From: Bacillota bacterium
GTDB taxonomy: Bacteria > Bacillota > Sulfobacillia > Sulfobacillales > Sulfobacillaceae
Length of the DNA stretch: 60,234 bases
Assembly (NCBI GenBank): GCA_021841025.1
Contig: JAKBWA010000048.1
Span: forward strand, 1-60,234
Direction of reading: 5' to 3'
A program made the translations under genes and the position numbers. The notes below the pieces were generated by a model, which was not told the DNA's origin, ran no database searches, and worked only from the letters and a program-made list of their open reading frames with translations. Below, piece after piece: positions 18,943-27,697 of this stretch (position 1 is the stretch's first letter; every line of letters begins with the position of its first letter).

Positions 18943-19926
18943 ATGAAAGTCTCTCTGAGAACCACCCTGGTTGCCAGTGCTTCGTCTGTTCTGGCGCTGG
19001 GTGCCGGCGCTATGATTTACAGCCAGACACTGCCTGTGGGCATTCAGTATTCGGCATCGTACAAACAAGGGACTCCCGCCCATAAGATCCCCCACTCTTA
19101 CTGTGGCCGGATCCAAAGTATCAGCAGCAGCACTCTGACAATTAGCCGAACCCACAATAACAGTAGCACTCAAACCATTCCGCTTAGTCACATTTCCGTA
19201 CGGGCTGGCTGGTATAAACTTCCTCTTCAAACCCTGGTGTCCCAAGAAGCCGTCACGGTCAACCAAACCAGCAGTTCTTCCTGGGTTTTGAACTTGCATC
19301 CGGTGGCCCGAGGAAAGCTCACCCTTAACAATGGGCACTGGATGATACACAAAGAGGCTGTCACCGGGCATCCTACCATGGAAGGCATCACCCAGATGAC
19401 GGCGGGAACTCCAGTAGTGGTGTATGGTACCCGTGACGGCAGTCAAATCGTCGCCCAGGTCGTGCAACTGCGACCGAAAATGGTCATTGGCACCGTCAGC
19501 ACGAATCAGTCCGGCACGCTGAGTGTGACCACGAAGAAAGTCGGCTCCTTGCAATATTCCTATTCCCAAGCACCCAATTCCGGGCAATTGGGCAAAATAG
19601 CCGTGGGACACAAAGTTCTTCTGGGCATCAACGGCACAACTCATCAAGTCCTCTTTGCCCATGCTGTAGAACACATCCATTGGGGCCAGATTGCCAAGAC
19701 ACTGACACATAATGTCTACGGCAAACTCACACAAACATCCGCTTCGTCCCTGAGCATCCAAGGAAAATGGGGTACCCAGCAAGTACATCTTAATCCCAAG
19801 CGGATTAAAGTGCTTTGGATCAAACATCCCAAGACATCTTTGTCCCAAGTTCCCATAGGATCGCGGGTTATGCTTCATCAATCTCGCCACCAGTGGATTC
19901 TTCATGTCATGCCGACTCACAAATAA
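18943..19926 (+). CDS. Exported protein with OB-like repeats, DUF5666-like
   Basis: A 327-residue exported protein with a signal peptide (TTLVASASSVLALGAGAMI). The mature part contains several related beta-rich units that start with a G-x-I/V pattern: CGRIQSISSSTLTISR, IGTVSTNQSGTLSVTTKK and YGKLTQTSASSLSIQGKWG. Each resembles the OB-like repeat of DUF5666-type proteins. AAGGAGG precedes ATG 18943. It sits behind a PhoB/PhoP-type promoter and is followed by a smaller lipoprotein with the same repeat, suggesting a surface stress or phosphate-response role. The role is inferred; function is unknown. Confidence 0.65.
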   Translation: MKVSLRTTLVASASSVLALGAGAMIYSQTLPVGIQYSASYKQGTPAHKIPHSYCGRIQSISSSTLTISRTHNNSSTQTIPLSHISVRAGWYKLPLQTLVSQEAVTVNQTSSSSWVLNLHPVARGKLTLNNGHWMIHKEAVTGHPTMEGITQMTAGTPVVVYGTRDGSQIVAQVVQLRPKMVIGTVSTNQSGTLSVTTKKVGSLQYSYSQAPNSGQLGKIAVGHKVLLGINGTTHQVLFAHAVEHIHWGQIAKTLTHNVYGKLTQTSASSLSIQGKWGTQQVHLNPKRIKVLWIKHPKTSLSQVPIGSRVMLHQSRHQWILHVMPTHK

Positions 19927-19934
19927 TCGGGTGT

Positions 19935-19959
19935 ATCAGGGGGCCTGGTGCCCCCTGAT
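19935..19959 (+). terminator. Intergenic stem-loop
   Basis: ATCAGGGGG (19935-19943) pairs perfectly with CCCCCTGAT (19951-19959) around a seven-base loop, just after the 18943-19926 gene. No T-run follows, so it may be an attenuator or an mRNA stabiliser between this gene and the lipoprotein gene. Confidence 0.5.
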
Positions 19960-19983
19960 TTGAAAGGTGGTCTATTTAACGTC

Positions 19984-20376
19984 ATGGCATCCTTGTTGAA
20001 ACGAATGATCCTAATCTCTGTGATGGCGGTGTCGGTAACAGGATGCGGTGCCGCTCAGGCCAGTCATACTACACCCCAAGCCTCGGCTTCCCACTCGTCT
20101 ACGCATACCAAGAAAAAACCTCACAAACAGAAAGCGTTACATGTTAAAGGTTCTGTCTCCTCCGTTTCTTCATCGAAACTTATCGTGAAAACCAAGGCGG
20201 GCACCGTCTGGACCTTGGCATTAACATCTCATACCAAATATCGCGAAAAAAAGAACACGATTAGTTCTACCCAAATAAAACCCGGTGAAACCGTTGTGGT
20301 TGTGGCCAGACACCGAAAATCATCCATTGTTGCCCGAGTCGTCCGTCTTGCGCCCACTGCACCCTCATCCCCCTAG
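19984..20376 (+). CDS. Small lipoprotein with one OB-like repeat
   Basis: A 130-residue protein from ATG 19984 with a hydrophobic signal and lipobox SVTGCG. A Ser/Thr/His/Lys-rich linker follows, then a single beta-rich unit (VKGSVSSVSSSKLIVKTKAG and IKPGETVVVVARH) like those in the preceding exported protein. AAAGGTGG lies about 14 bases before the start; an earlier start at 19948 would sit in the stem-loop. The shared repeat and the 57-base gap suggest joint action at the cell surface. Function unknown. Confidence 0.6.
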   Translation: MASLLKRMILISVMAVSVTGCGAAQASHTTPQASASHSSTHTKKKPHKQKALHVKGSVSSVSSSKLIVKTKAGTVWTLALTSHTKYREKKNTISSTQIKPGETVVVVARHRKSSIVARVVRLAPTAPSSP

Positions 20377-20471
20377 TCTCTAGGTATCTTAGGCGGAATC
20401 AGGGTTTTTGACGATACACACACGACGGGCCACCCCGGCGCCGCTAGCCTTTCAATCACTTGACCTAACAC

Positions 20472-20492
20472 GCCACCCGCTAAACGGGTGGC
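20472..20492. repeat. Perfect 8-bp stem hairpin
   Basis: GCCACCCG (20472-20479) pairs with CGGGTGGC (20485-20492) around CTAAA. It resembles a terminator stem and also the subterminal hairpins of IS200/IS605-type elements, but no other end or transposase was found, so it is left unassigned. Confidence 0.45.
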
Positions 20493-20505
20493 TTAAATCA
20501 TCATT

Positions 20506-20531
20506 TATATATCACAGCTATATATCACAGC
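20506..20531. repeat. Tandem 13-bp repeat
   Basis: TATATATCACAGC occurs twice without a spacer, just downstream of the 20472-20492 hairpin. It could be a replication-slippage product or part of an operator. Confidence 0.6.
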
Positions 20532-20881
20532 CTTGTTGTCGATCCCTACTCTTCTTACTCGTCAAGCATGACCTTCCCAGAAGAAGAATACAGTTCATGG
20601 GAATCTTCTGCCATTACGCTCCAGCTTTTCACATCATTTCAACCCATAATGATAGAATCATAGTGCCCGGAGTGCTTTTGGCAGCTTCCCTCCTCGTCCT
20701 GATGTGTGAGTTTTGGTGAAAATCTGCGTAAATGCAAGAAAGCCGATAAGACTTCGGTATAATAAGAGGCAATGGGGATTAGCGGTTCTTGTCAGCAAAA
20801 GGACGAAATAGCCGTCCCTCTGGGTTTATTCGGATGCTATGCTAATTGCTAAAGCCCATAAATGCACCACGAGGAGGATAT

Positions 20882-22210
20882 ATGGGACTGAGTAAAGCTG
20901 ATGTATTAGAAAAGGCAGAAGCCCTCAATGTCAAATTTGTCAGGCTGCAATTTACCGACATTTTAGGGATCGTCAAAAATGTCGCGATCCCCCTGCATTC
21001 TTTGGAGGATGCTCTGGACGGCAAAATTATGTTTGATGGTTCGTCCATTGAGGGTTTTGTACGCATAGAAGAATCGGACATGCATTTGGAACCGGATCCG
21101 GATACCTTTGCCATTTTTCCCTGGAGTAGTTCGGACGCCATGACCGCCCGCTTGATGTGTGACATTAAACATCCTGACGGCACACCTTTTGCCGGTGATC
21201 CCAGAACCACACTCAAACGTGTCCTGGCTGAAGCTCATGATATGGGTTATGACATTACAGTGGGCCCTGAACCCGAGTTCTTTCTCTTTGAGCGTGATCC
21301 GGAGGGCAAGGCCACCAACCGGACTGTGGATCAGGCCGGATATTTTGATCTTTCTCCCGTCGATTTAGGAGAAGACGTACGCCGGGACATTGTCTTAACG
21401 CTGGAACAAATGGGCATGCGTATTGAGGCCACCCACCATGAAGTTTCCCCCGGACAACATGAAATTGACTTAGGCTATGCTGACGCCCTGAGAACGGCCG
21501 ACAATATTGTAACTTTCCGTTTTGTCGCGCGCACAGTGGCCTTACAGCGCAATTTTCACGCCACATTTATGCCTAAGCCTTTGCAGGGCGTTAATGGTTC
21601 CGGATTGCACTTGCATCAAGCTTTGTTTAAAGACGGTGTAAACGCTTTCGAAGATCCCCGGCATCCTGATGGCATTAGCAAAGCAGGATTGCGCTATATT
21701 GCCGGCCTCATTTCACACGCCAAGGCCTTTACCGCTGTCACCAATCCTCTGGTCAACAGCTATAAACGCCTCGTGCCGGGATTCGAAGCCCCCGTATATA
21801 TTGCCTGGTCTATGGGCAACCGCAGCCCGATGATTCGAGTCCCTCAAGCTCGCCATGCGGCGACTCGTATCGAACTGCGATCGCCTGATCCGGCCTGCAA
21901 CCCTTATCTGGCTTTAGCCGTGACCATCAAGGCAGGATTGGACGGGATTCGTCATAAACTTGATGCCCCCGCTCCGGTCAGCCGCAATATTTACCGCATG
22001 CATGAACACGAACGCCGTGAATATGGTATTGAAAATCTGCCCGAAGATTTAGCCGAAGCCTTGGATTACTTCGAAAGAGACCAAGTCATGCGCGAGGCTT
22101 TAGGCGAACACATTTTTTCACGGTTCCTCGAAGCCAAACGAATTGAATGGGAGATCTATCGTCAACAAGTCCATGAATGGGAAATCGATCAATACCTCAC
22201 TGTTTATTAG
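20882..22210 (+). CDS. glnA: Glutamine synthetase, class I-alpha
   Basis: Glutamine synthetase makes glutamine from glutamate, ammonium and ATP. The 442-residue length and lack of an adenylylation-site insertion fit the I-alpha class of Firmicutes. Motifs present are DGSSIEGFVRIEESDM, with the arginine that confers feedback inhibition in Bacillus, then GPEPEFFLFE, HHEVSPGQHEID, NGSGLHLHQALF and NRSPMIRVPQARHAATRIELRSPDPACNPYL (read in parts). ATG 20882 follows GAGGAGG; the longer frame from 20846 overlaps it. No glnR is adjacent, so regulation is not visible. Confidence 0.97.
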   Translation: MGLSKADVLEKAEALNVKFVRLQFTDILGIVKNVAIPLHSLEDALDGKIMFDGSSIEGFVRIEESDMHLEPDPDTFAIFPWSSSDAMTARLMCDIKHPDGTPFAGDPRTTLKRVLAEAHDMGYDITVGPEPEFFLFERDPEGKATNRTVDQAGYFDLSPVDLGEDVRRDIVLTLEQMGMRIEATHHEVSPGQHEIDLGYADALRTADNIVTFRFVARTVALQRNFHATFMPKPLQGVNGSGLHLHQALFKDGVNAFEDPRHPDGISKAGLRYIAGLISHAKAFTAVTNPLVNSYKRLVPGFEAPVYIAWSMGNRSPMIRVPQARHAATRIELRSPDPACNPYLALAVTIKAGLDGIRHKLDAPAPVSRNIYRMHEHERREYGIENLPEDLAEALDYFERDQVMREALGEHIFSRFLEAKRIEWEIYRQQVHEWEIDQYLTVY

Positions 22211-22238
22211 CCAAGAAAACGCCAAAGGGTTTAAAGGA

Positions 22239-22270
22239 GAACACGGCAGGGTTTTGACTTTGCCGTGTTC
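22239..22270 (+). terminator. Stem-loop downstream of glnA
   Basis: GAACACGGCA (22239-22248) pairs perfectly with TGCCGTGTTC (22261-22270) around a 12-base loop, 28 bases after the glnA stop. It is the likely end of the glnA transcript, although the following T-run is poor. Confidence 0.6.
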
Positions 22271-22517
22271 TGACTTGATCTCCTGAGTCATCCGGATGTG
22301 ACGAACAGTCTCAAATGTCCTGCCCAAAGCCAATCCACAGCGATAGTTCTCAGATGCAATAAAAATTTTAGTATACTGATAATTTATGGGTTGTCCCGTA
22401 ACTGATCTATAATAGCAAAACGATGGCAATTAACGGCTGGTTCTCTTTGTTTGGTGATAAAGGATATGCGTTATTGCCATAGGGATTTTAGGCTAGGGTT
22501 TATCAATATCTCCTTAA

Positions 22518-22547
22518 TATCGACGCCTCTTTCACTAGGCGTCGATA
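22518..22547. repeat. Perfect 10-bp inverted repeat
   Basis: TATCGACGCC (22518-22527) pairs with GGCGTCGATA (22538-22547) around a ten-base loop. It may be an operator, a terminator lacking a T-run, or a stem of an fdh leader. Confidence 0.55.
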
Positions 22548-23003
22548 AGACAGAGTCATTTCATCCGAAAGGACGAAAGGAAAGAAAAGTTTAACACGTC
22601 CAACTATCGTGTTTTCAGCTCTAGAAATTTTCACTCTTTGCAAGCAGTGTACATCCTAGGCTTTGCTGTTTTTGGCAAATACACTCTGTTTATGAGTGGA
22701 ACATGCATTATGTGTGGAAATGCATGAGTTTGTGTGAGATTGGCGAGAATAAGTAAAAATCGGCGCACGTCAACTGGCAGACACCGTTCTTCGTCATTTG
22801 GTATTTAAAGAGGTGCCCAATATGTGAGCATGAAAGAAGCAGGTGTGGACATGGGTGCTATTGTTCTTGGGCAAATTTGACTTGTCATTGAACCGGAACC
22901 AGGGTCGTTGCCATAGTGCAACAGCACAAAAGGCGAATTTATCCGTCTCCCAGGGGCTTCCTAATTCGCGACTTTACTGACATTTTATGAGGAGGCATGC
23001 TGT

Positions 23004-26000
23004 GTGGATCAATCGCATTGGGTAATACACGTCGATGGGGTAACGTTGTCTGTCCAACAAGAGCAGACAATACTGCAAGTGCTATTAGAAAATGGAAAAG
23101 AACTGCCTCATGTGTGTTATCATCCTGATTTAGGGCCTATCCAAACATGCGACACCTGCATTGTCGAAACCCCGGATGGACTCGTAAGAGCTTGCACGAT
23201 CAGAGTCAGTCCCAATATGACCATAGCCACCAACTCAGATCAGGCACATAATGCCCAAGTCGAGGCCATGAACCGGATTCTTCATAATCATCAACTGTAT
23301 TGCACAGTGTGTGATAACAACAATGGCAACTGCACCGTACATAACACAACCGAGATGATTGGCATTAGTCATCAAACGTATCCGTTCGAACCGAAACCCT
23401 ATAAGAAGATTGATGACACGAATCCTTTCTACCGCTATGATGTAGATCAATGTATCTTGTGTGGCCGATGCGTCGAGGCATGCCAGGACTTGGAGGTCAA
23501 TGAAACCCTCTCCATTGACTGGAGTTTGGAACGTCCCCGGGTCGTATGGGATGGCGGCCAGGATATTGGCGAGTCTTCTTGCGTATCCTGCGGACATTGC
23601 GTCAGTGTCTGCCCTTGCAATGCGTTGATGGAAAAAAGTATGCTGGGATCGGCCGGGTATTTGACCAATATTCCCGCCGACACCTTAAGTTCTATGATTG
23701 AATTCGTAGAAGATATTGAACCGAGTCTTCCACCTGTCTTCAAACTATCCGACATCGAATCCACGCTCCGAAAAAGCCGCATTAAAAAAACCAAAACGGT
23801 TTGTACGTATTGTGGCGTAGGATGCTCTTATGACATCTGGACCAAAGATAGAAAAATACTGAAGGTGGAACCGATTTATGAGGCACCCACCAACGGCATC
23901 TCCACATGCGTGAAAGGCAAGTTTGGATGGGATTTTGTCAATAGTCCCGAACGCTTAACCAAACCTTTGATTCGTCGAGACAACAAATTCTATGAAGCTT
24001 CCTGGGAAGAGGTCTTACAGCTCATAAAAGAAAAAATGACGGACATTCGAAAGAAACATGGGCCGGATGCCTTTATGTTCGTCGCATCCTCTAAAGCCTC
24101 CAATGAAGAAGCCTACCTCGTGCAAAAACTTGCCCGTAATGTGATTGGAACCAATAACGTGGACAATGACTCCACCTATTGCCAAGATCCGGCCACATAC
24201 GGCCTGCGCCACACAGTTGGCTATGGAGGAGACAGCGGCTCTATCCATGACATGGCCCACGCCGACATGATCATGACCTTCGGCTCAAATACCGCGGAGT
24301 CTCACCCCGTATGGGCAACCCGGGTCAAACGCGCTCACAAATTACACGGAACCAAGCTCGTCGTGGTCGATATTCGCAAGCACGAAATGGCTGAGCGTGC
24401 CGATATCTGGGTTAAACCTCATCCGGGCACAGACGGCATCTGGATTCTGGGACTATCAAAATACCTCGTAGACCAGGGGTGGATCGATCATCAGTTTCTT
24501 AACGAACGCGTCGACAATGTGGACGAGTATATCCAATCTCTCGCTCCCTACACCTTAGAGGCTACCGAAAAACTTACCACAATCCCCCAGAACACTACCA
24601 GACAAGTGGCGGAAATGATCCACCAATCCCACGCCCTTTCAATTTTGTGGGCCATGGGCATCACTCAGCAACAAACAGGATCAGAAGCGTCTTTGGCCAT
24701 TTCCAACCTCTTGCTCTTAACCGGAAACTTTGGCCGTCCGGGAACTGGCGGCTATCCTCTGCGTGGTCACAATAACGTGCAAGGAGCGTCGGACTTTGGC
24801 GCCAAGCCGTCATACTTGCCAGGCTATCAAGATCTTTCGGATCCCGAAGCCCGAGAACGGTTCAAACGGGTCTGGGGCACGGATTTGCCTAAGAAACTCG
24901 GCGTTAATAACGAGGAAATTGCCAGGGAGATTCAAAAAGGCCGGATCAAAATGCTATATATTGTCGGTGAAGACACCGCCTTGGTCGACACCAACGCCAA
25001 TGAGGCACAAAAAGCCTTTAGTGAGCTGAATTTTATGGTAGTACAGGAAGTTTTCATGACCAAGACGGCTCAGTTCGCCGACGTCGTCTTGCCGGCGTCG
25101 CCATCTTTGGAAAAAGACGGCACATTTGTCAATACCGAGCGCCGCATTCAGCGTTTCTATCAAGCCCTGGAGCCGTGGAAAGACAGCAAACCAGACTGGA
25201 TCATCTTGCAAGACGTGGCCAAAGCTCTTGGAGCCAACTGGCCTCACTATCATCACCCTGCCGATATCATGGACGAAGTCGCTCAAGTGGCTCCTTTGCT
25301 GGCAGGCGTTAGCTATGATCGGTTGGAGGGATATAAGAGCTTGCAGTGGCCCGTTGCACCGAATGGGAGCGATTCACCACTCTTGTACATTGATCGGTTC
25401 CACACGGATAATGGCCGCGCCAAACTCACTCCTTTGTCCTTGCCAGAACCTTCCCGGGAAACGGATAAGTTCGATTTGCATATCAACAACGGTCAGTTAC
25501 TGGAACACTTCCACGAGGGCAACATGACCTACCGCGTAAAGGGCATCCGCCACTTGGTTCCGGACGTCTTTGTCGAAGTTTCACACCAACTGGCTAAAGA
25601 ACGCCACTTGAAAGACGGGACGATGGTTCGTCTCGTCTCCCCCACCGGATCAGTCAAGGTGCCTGTTTTGATTACAGACCGTGTGACAGCTTACGAATTG
25701 TATTTGCCCATGAATTCCCAGGGAGAAGGAGCTATCAATCTCTTAACGGGAAACCTTATCGACACGCAAACGGACACTCCAGCTTTCAAAGAGACAGTGG
25801 CTTACATGGAAGTGCTGGATGAAAAGTCTCCCTCCTCCACACCTTTGCCGCGTTATAACTGGCGCTTTCACAAGCGTCATCCGCAAATGGGTGTAGAAGT
25901 GCGAAAAAAATGGCGGCGCAAGGACTACGTTCCCTTAGTCACCATACCTGACGAGAGGGAGCATTCAATTAAGAAGGAGGACAGCCATGGCTCAACCGAT

Positions 26001-26006
26001 CACTGA
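23004..26006 (+). CDS. Formate dehydrogenase alpha subunit, YjgC/FdhA-like, Cys form
   Basis: A 1000-residue molybdenum enzyme oxidising formate to CO2. In order: an N-terminal 2Fe-2S ferredoxin-like domain (cysteines in PHVCYHPDLGPIQTCDTCIVE), a His/Cys cluster region (HQLYCTVCDNNNGNC), two 4Fe-4S motifs (CILCGRCVEAC and CVSCGHCVSVCPC), the proximal 4Fe-4S and molybdopterin domain (CTYCGVGC; CVKGKFGWDF) and a C-terminal pterin-binding domain. The active residue is Cys, not selenocysteine (STYCQDPATYGL). GTG 23004 follows GAGGAGG at about eight bases. It overlaps the DUF1641 gene by 20 bases, the same pairing as Bacillus yjgC-yjgD. No beta subunit or fdhD is nearby. Confidence 0.93.
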   Translation: MDQSHWVIHVDGVTLSVQQEQTILQVLLENGKELPHVCYHPDLGPIQTCDTCIVETPDGLVRACTIRVSPNMTIATNSDQAHNAQVEAMNRILHNHQLYCTVCDNNNGNCTVHNTTEMIGISHQTYPFEPKPYKKIDDTNPFYRYDVDQCILCGRCVEACQDLEVNETLSIDWSLERPRVVWDGGQDIGESSCVSCGHCVSVCPCNALMEKSMLGSAGYLTNIPADTLSSMIEFVEDIEPSLPPVFKLSDIESTLRKSRIKKTKTVCTYCGVGCSYDIWTKDRKILKVEPIYEAPTNGISTCVKGKFGWDFVNSPERLTKPLIRRDNKFYEASWEEVLQLIKEKMTDIRKKHGPDAFMFVASSKASNEEAYLVQKLARNVIGTNNVDNDSTYCQDPATYGLRHTVGYGGDSGSIHDMAHADMIMTFGSNTAESHPVWATRVKRAHKLHGTKLVVVDIRKHEMAERADIWVKPHPGTDGIWILGLSKYLVDQGWIDHQFLNERVDNVDEYIQSLAPYTLEATEKLTTIPQNTTRQVAEMIHQSHALSILWAMGITQQQTGSEASLAISNLLLLTGNFGRPGTGGYPLRGHNNVQGASDFGAKPSYLPGYQDLSDPEARERFKRVWGTDLPKKLGVNNEEIAREIQKGRIKMLYIVGEDTALVDTNANEAQKAFSELNFMVVQEVFMTKTAQFADVVLPASPSLEKDGTFVNTERRIQRFYQALEPWKDSKPDWIILQDVAKALGANWPHYHHPADIMDEVAQVAPLLAGVSYDRLEGYKSLQWPVAPNGSDSPLLYIDRFHTDNGRAKLTPLSLPEPSRETDKFDLHINNGQLLEHFHEGNMTYRVKGIRHLVPDVFVEVSHQLAKERHLKDGTMVRLVSPTGSVKVPVLITDRVTAYELYLPMNSQGEGAINLLTGNLIDTQTDTPAFKETVAYMEVLDEKSPSSTPLPRYNWRFHKRHPQMGVEVRKKWRRKDYVPLVTIPDEREHSIKKEDSHGSTDH

Positions 26007-26466
26007 TATCATCCCCAAAACCCCCAGCCTTGAGGAACAATGGGACGAATTAAAGTCCCGTCTGCTGGCGGATCAGGATAGCATAGAGGCATTGCTGCGT
26101 CTAGTTCGTGCGGCTCGTGAGGCTGAGATCCTGCCCTGTTTAACTGGGCTTCTGGAACAAAAAAATTCTGTTCTGACCTTACTCATCCAAGAGATGAACC
26201 AAGACGGTGTCAAACAAGCCATTAATAACCTTGAGCAGCTGGCTGCCTTATGGGGAAACATCCATCAAGATACTGTTCATAGTATGTTGGGGGCTGTGAA
26301 TCAAGGGTTAGAAAGGATGGGGCAAAATAAGGAGGCCGATTCAGCGGGTGGAATGGGTGTAGTCCAACTGTGGCGATATTTGAAAAACCCTGACATCGCC
26401 TATGGTGTCAAAGCGTTGTTCACATTTCTGGAGGGCTTCGGAAAATCCCTGGCATCCCAAAAGTAG
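25987..26466 (+). CDS. DUF1641 protein, YjgD-like formate dehydrogenase partner
   Basis: A 159-residue helical protein of the DUF1641 family, seen beside YjgC-type formate dehydrogenases. The C-terminal block (MGVVQLWRYLKNPDIAYGVKALFTFLEGFG) is the recognisable family core: a Gly-rich turn, then LWRxLKDPDI. It has no catalytic motif or membrane segment and may be an accessory or scaffold of the enzyme. GAAGGAGG precedes ATG 25987 inside the upstream gene, giving translational coupling. Confidence 0.85.
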   Translation: MAQPITDIIPKTPSLEEQWDELKSRLLADQDSIEALLRLVRAAREAEILPCLTGLLEQKNSVLTLLIQEMNQDGVKQAINNLEQLAALWGNIHQDTVHSMLGAVNQGLERMGQNKEADSAGGMGVVQLWRYLKNPDIAYGVKALFTFLEGFGKSLASQK

Positions 26467-26489
26467 AAAGACGTAGAAAGACAAGAGTC

Positions 26490-26523
26490 AAAGGCCCGGG
26501 AACGGTTTTGTTTCTGGGCCTTT
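26490..26523. terminator. Terminator between convergent genes
   Basis: AAAGGCCC (26490-26497) pairs with GGGCCTTT (26516-26523), with a loop rich in T. It lies 24 bases after the DUF1641 stop and 30 before the end of the convergent acyl-ACP-reductase-like gene, and has A/T on both sides, so it can act in either direction. Confidence 0.8.
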
Positions 26524-26552
26524 GCCCTTGGCGTTTATTTCCGTGGCGCGCT

Positions 26553-27662
26553 CTAGAAGCTTACACGGCCAGAAACATCCCTGGGATCCTTTTTGGGGAG
26601 ATAACCCCGAATACGCTCAATTTCAGCATCATCAATAGCCCGCTCAAATCGCCGGAATCCGGCCAGCTTAAATCCATGGTGTTGCCCCAGTTTATGAATT
26701 TCCGAAACCTTAGCCATTTCTATTTCCCCTCCGATCGTAAAATTCTCCAATCGGTGACTTAAAGCCAGTATCATGGTTTCGGCCATGCAAGCCTCAACCA
26801 TTCTCGGCGGAAAGCCAAAATTGAACCCCATATCTGCGTGCACGCCCGGCACTTCAATGACCCCGCCGTCCAGGACCAGTACATCCGGACGCTTCTGGCT
26901 CACCTGAGCCGAAATATTCCTGGGTCTGGCGACATCCGTGATGACTGCCCCCGGTTTTAGATCTCCAGGCTCGACAATAGCCCCGGGCGCAGAAGAAACC
27001 GCGATAACAATATCGGCATCTAACACCGCTTGCCTGGCATCGGTGGAAACATCTATATCGAGATGAGGAAACTGATGGGACAATAGCGCTTTCAGCAAAT
27101 CCAGCTGTTCTCCATGACGGGCTACAAGCCTCAAGTGATGAACAGAAGGAGCTAACACGAAACAGGTTGCCCGACCAATGGAGCCGGTAGCTCCCACCAC
27201 CACAACCTGGGCCGAAGATAAATCCATTTGCATCAGCTGGGCTGCAGCCAGGGTCCCTTCCACAGCCGTAGCCGTGGTGTAGGAGTTTCCCGTCGTAACG
27301 GGTATACGCAAACGATGAGACAAACTTATCCCCCGGTCACCGGCAATTTTGGTAAACGCCCCCAATCCCAAAATTTCTGCTCCGAGATCCTCCGCCATTT
27401 TCCCAGCCTTCTCGAGTTTCTTCAATACCCAGTCATAAGGCGAATGGAGAATGATTTGAGGAGTGAGTGGCAAGCCGATTAACCAGCCTTCAAGTTCTTC
27501 CCCTGTCAACGAACGGACTCCCGTAACATGGCCAGCGAGCACGGGATCAATATGTTTAAAGAACGATTCCACTAAACGCGAGGGAAAATAACGCGTAACA
27601 GGATATTTTCGGGCGAAATCATCAAATCGTAATGGATGCAAGATAAATGCAAAACGGCGCAC
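26553..27662 (-). CDS. Acyl-ACP reductase-like NAD(P)-dependent enzyme (COG5322-like)
   Basis: A 369-residue protein resembling the long-chain acyl-ACP reductase of cyanobacteria, which reduces acyl-ACP to fatty aldehyde. Shared landmarks are LGLGAFTKIAGDRG, the region VTTGNSYTTATAVEGTL where cyanobacterial enzymes have the FTTGNTHTA motif, and the Rossmann motif VVVGATGSIGRATCFVLA followed by LRLVARHGEQL. The C-terminal part GGVIEVPGVHADMGFNFGFPP also has a counterpart. No Cys is visible at the usual acyl-binding position, so the substrate is uncertain. GTG 27662 is chosen because AGGAGG is ten bases upstream. No aldehyde decarbonylase is adjacent. Confidence 0.7.
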   Translation of the reverse strand: MRRFAFILHPLRFDDFARKYPVTRYFPSRLVESFFKHIDPVLAGHVTGVRSLTGEELEGWLIGLPLTPQIILHSPYDWVLKKLEKAGKMAEDLGAEILGLGAFTKIAGDRGISLSHRLRIPVTTGNSYTTATAVEGTLAAAQLMQMDLSSAQVVVVGATGSIGRATCFVLAPSVHHLRLVARHGEQLDLLKALLSHQFPHLDIDVSTDARQAVLDADIVIAVSSAPGAIVEPGDLKPGAVITDVARPRNISAQVSQKRPDVLVLDGGVIEVPGVHADMGFNFGFPPRMVEACMAETMILALSHRLENFTIGGEIEMAKVSEIHKLGQHHGFKLAGFRRFERAIDDAEIERIRGYLPKKDPRDVSGRVSF

Positions 27663-27677
27663 GTTGCCGCCACCTCC

Positions 27678-27697
27678 TGTGCACAAACCTGTGCACA
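27678..27697 (-). promoter_or_regulatory. Two TGTGCACA palindromes before the reductase-like gene
   Basis: TGTGCACA occurs at 27678-27685 and 27690-27697, 12 bases centre to centre, just upstream of the ribosome binding site of the minus-strand gene. Each copy is itself palindromic. It may be an operator for a dimeric regulator; which one is unknown. Confidence 0.4.

Larger units (their letters stand above)
20377..20881. other. Gap upstream of glnA with hairpin, tandem repeat and promoter-like box
   Basis: No gene is recognised. The region holds a strong hairpin (20472-20492), a tandem 13-base repeat (20506-20531), a -10-like TATAAT at 20758-20763 and a small stem GGACG/CGTCC (20801-20817). 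GAGGAGGATAT (20871-20881) is the glnA ribosome binding site. No clear GlnR/TnrA operator is seen. Confidence 0.4.
22211..23003. other. Long gap before formate dehydrogenase, rich in hairpins
   Basis: About 790 bases without a recognisable gene. It contains two strong inverted repeats (22239-22270 and 22518-22547), an A/G-rich stretch with GAAAGGACGAAAGG near 22565-22580, and TTATGAGGAGGCAT (22986-22998), the fdh ribosome binding site. The length and structure suggest a regulated leader, but no known riboswitch class could be matched by eye. Confidence 0.4.

Noticed and set aside
22501-22700. Known riboswitches (Moco, c-di-GMP, THF, TPP) before formate dehydrogenase
   Set aside because: The conserved cores of these classes could not be found by eye; only stems and a GAAAGG-like motif are present.
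23004-26006. Selenocysteine formate dehydrogenase
   Set aside because: The active-site codon is a normal Cys (STYCQDP), and there is no in-frame TGA or SECIS-like stem at that point.
26553-27662. Shikimate dehydrogenase
   Set aside because: It shares only the Rossmann fold; the TTGN and GVIEVPG regions resemble acyl-ACP reductases and the substrate motifs of AroE are absent.
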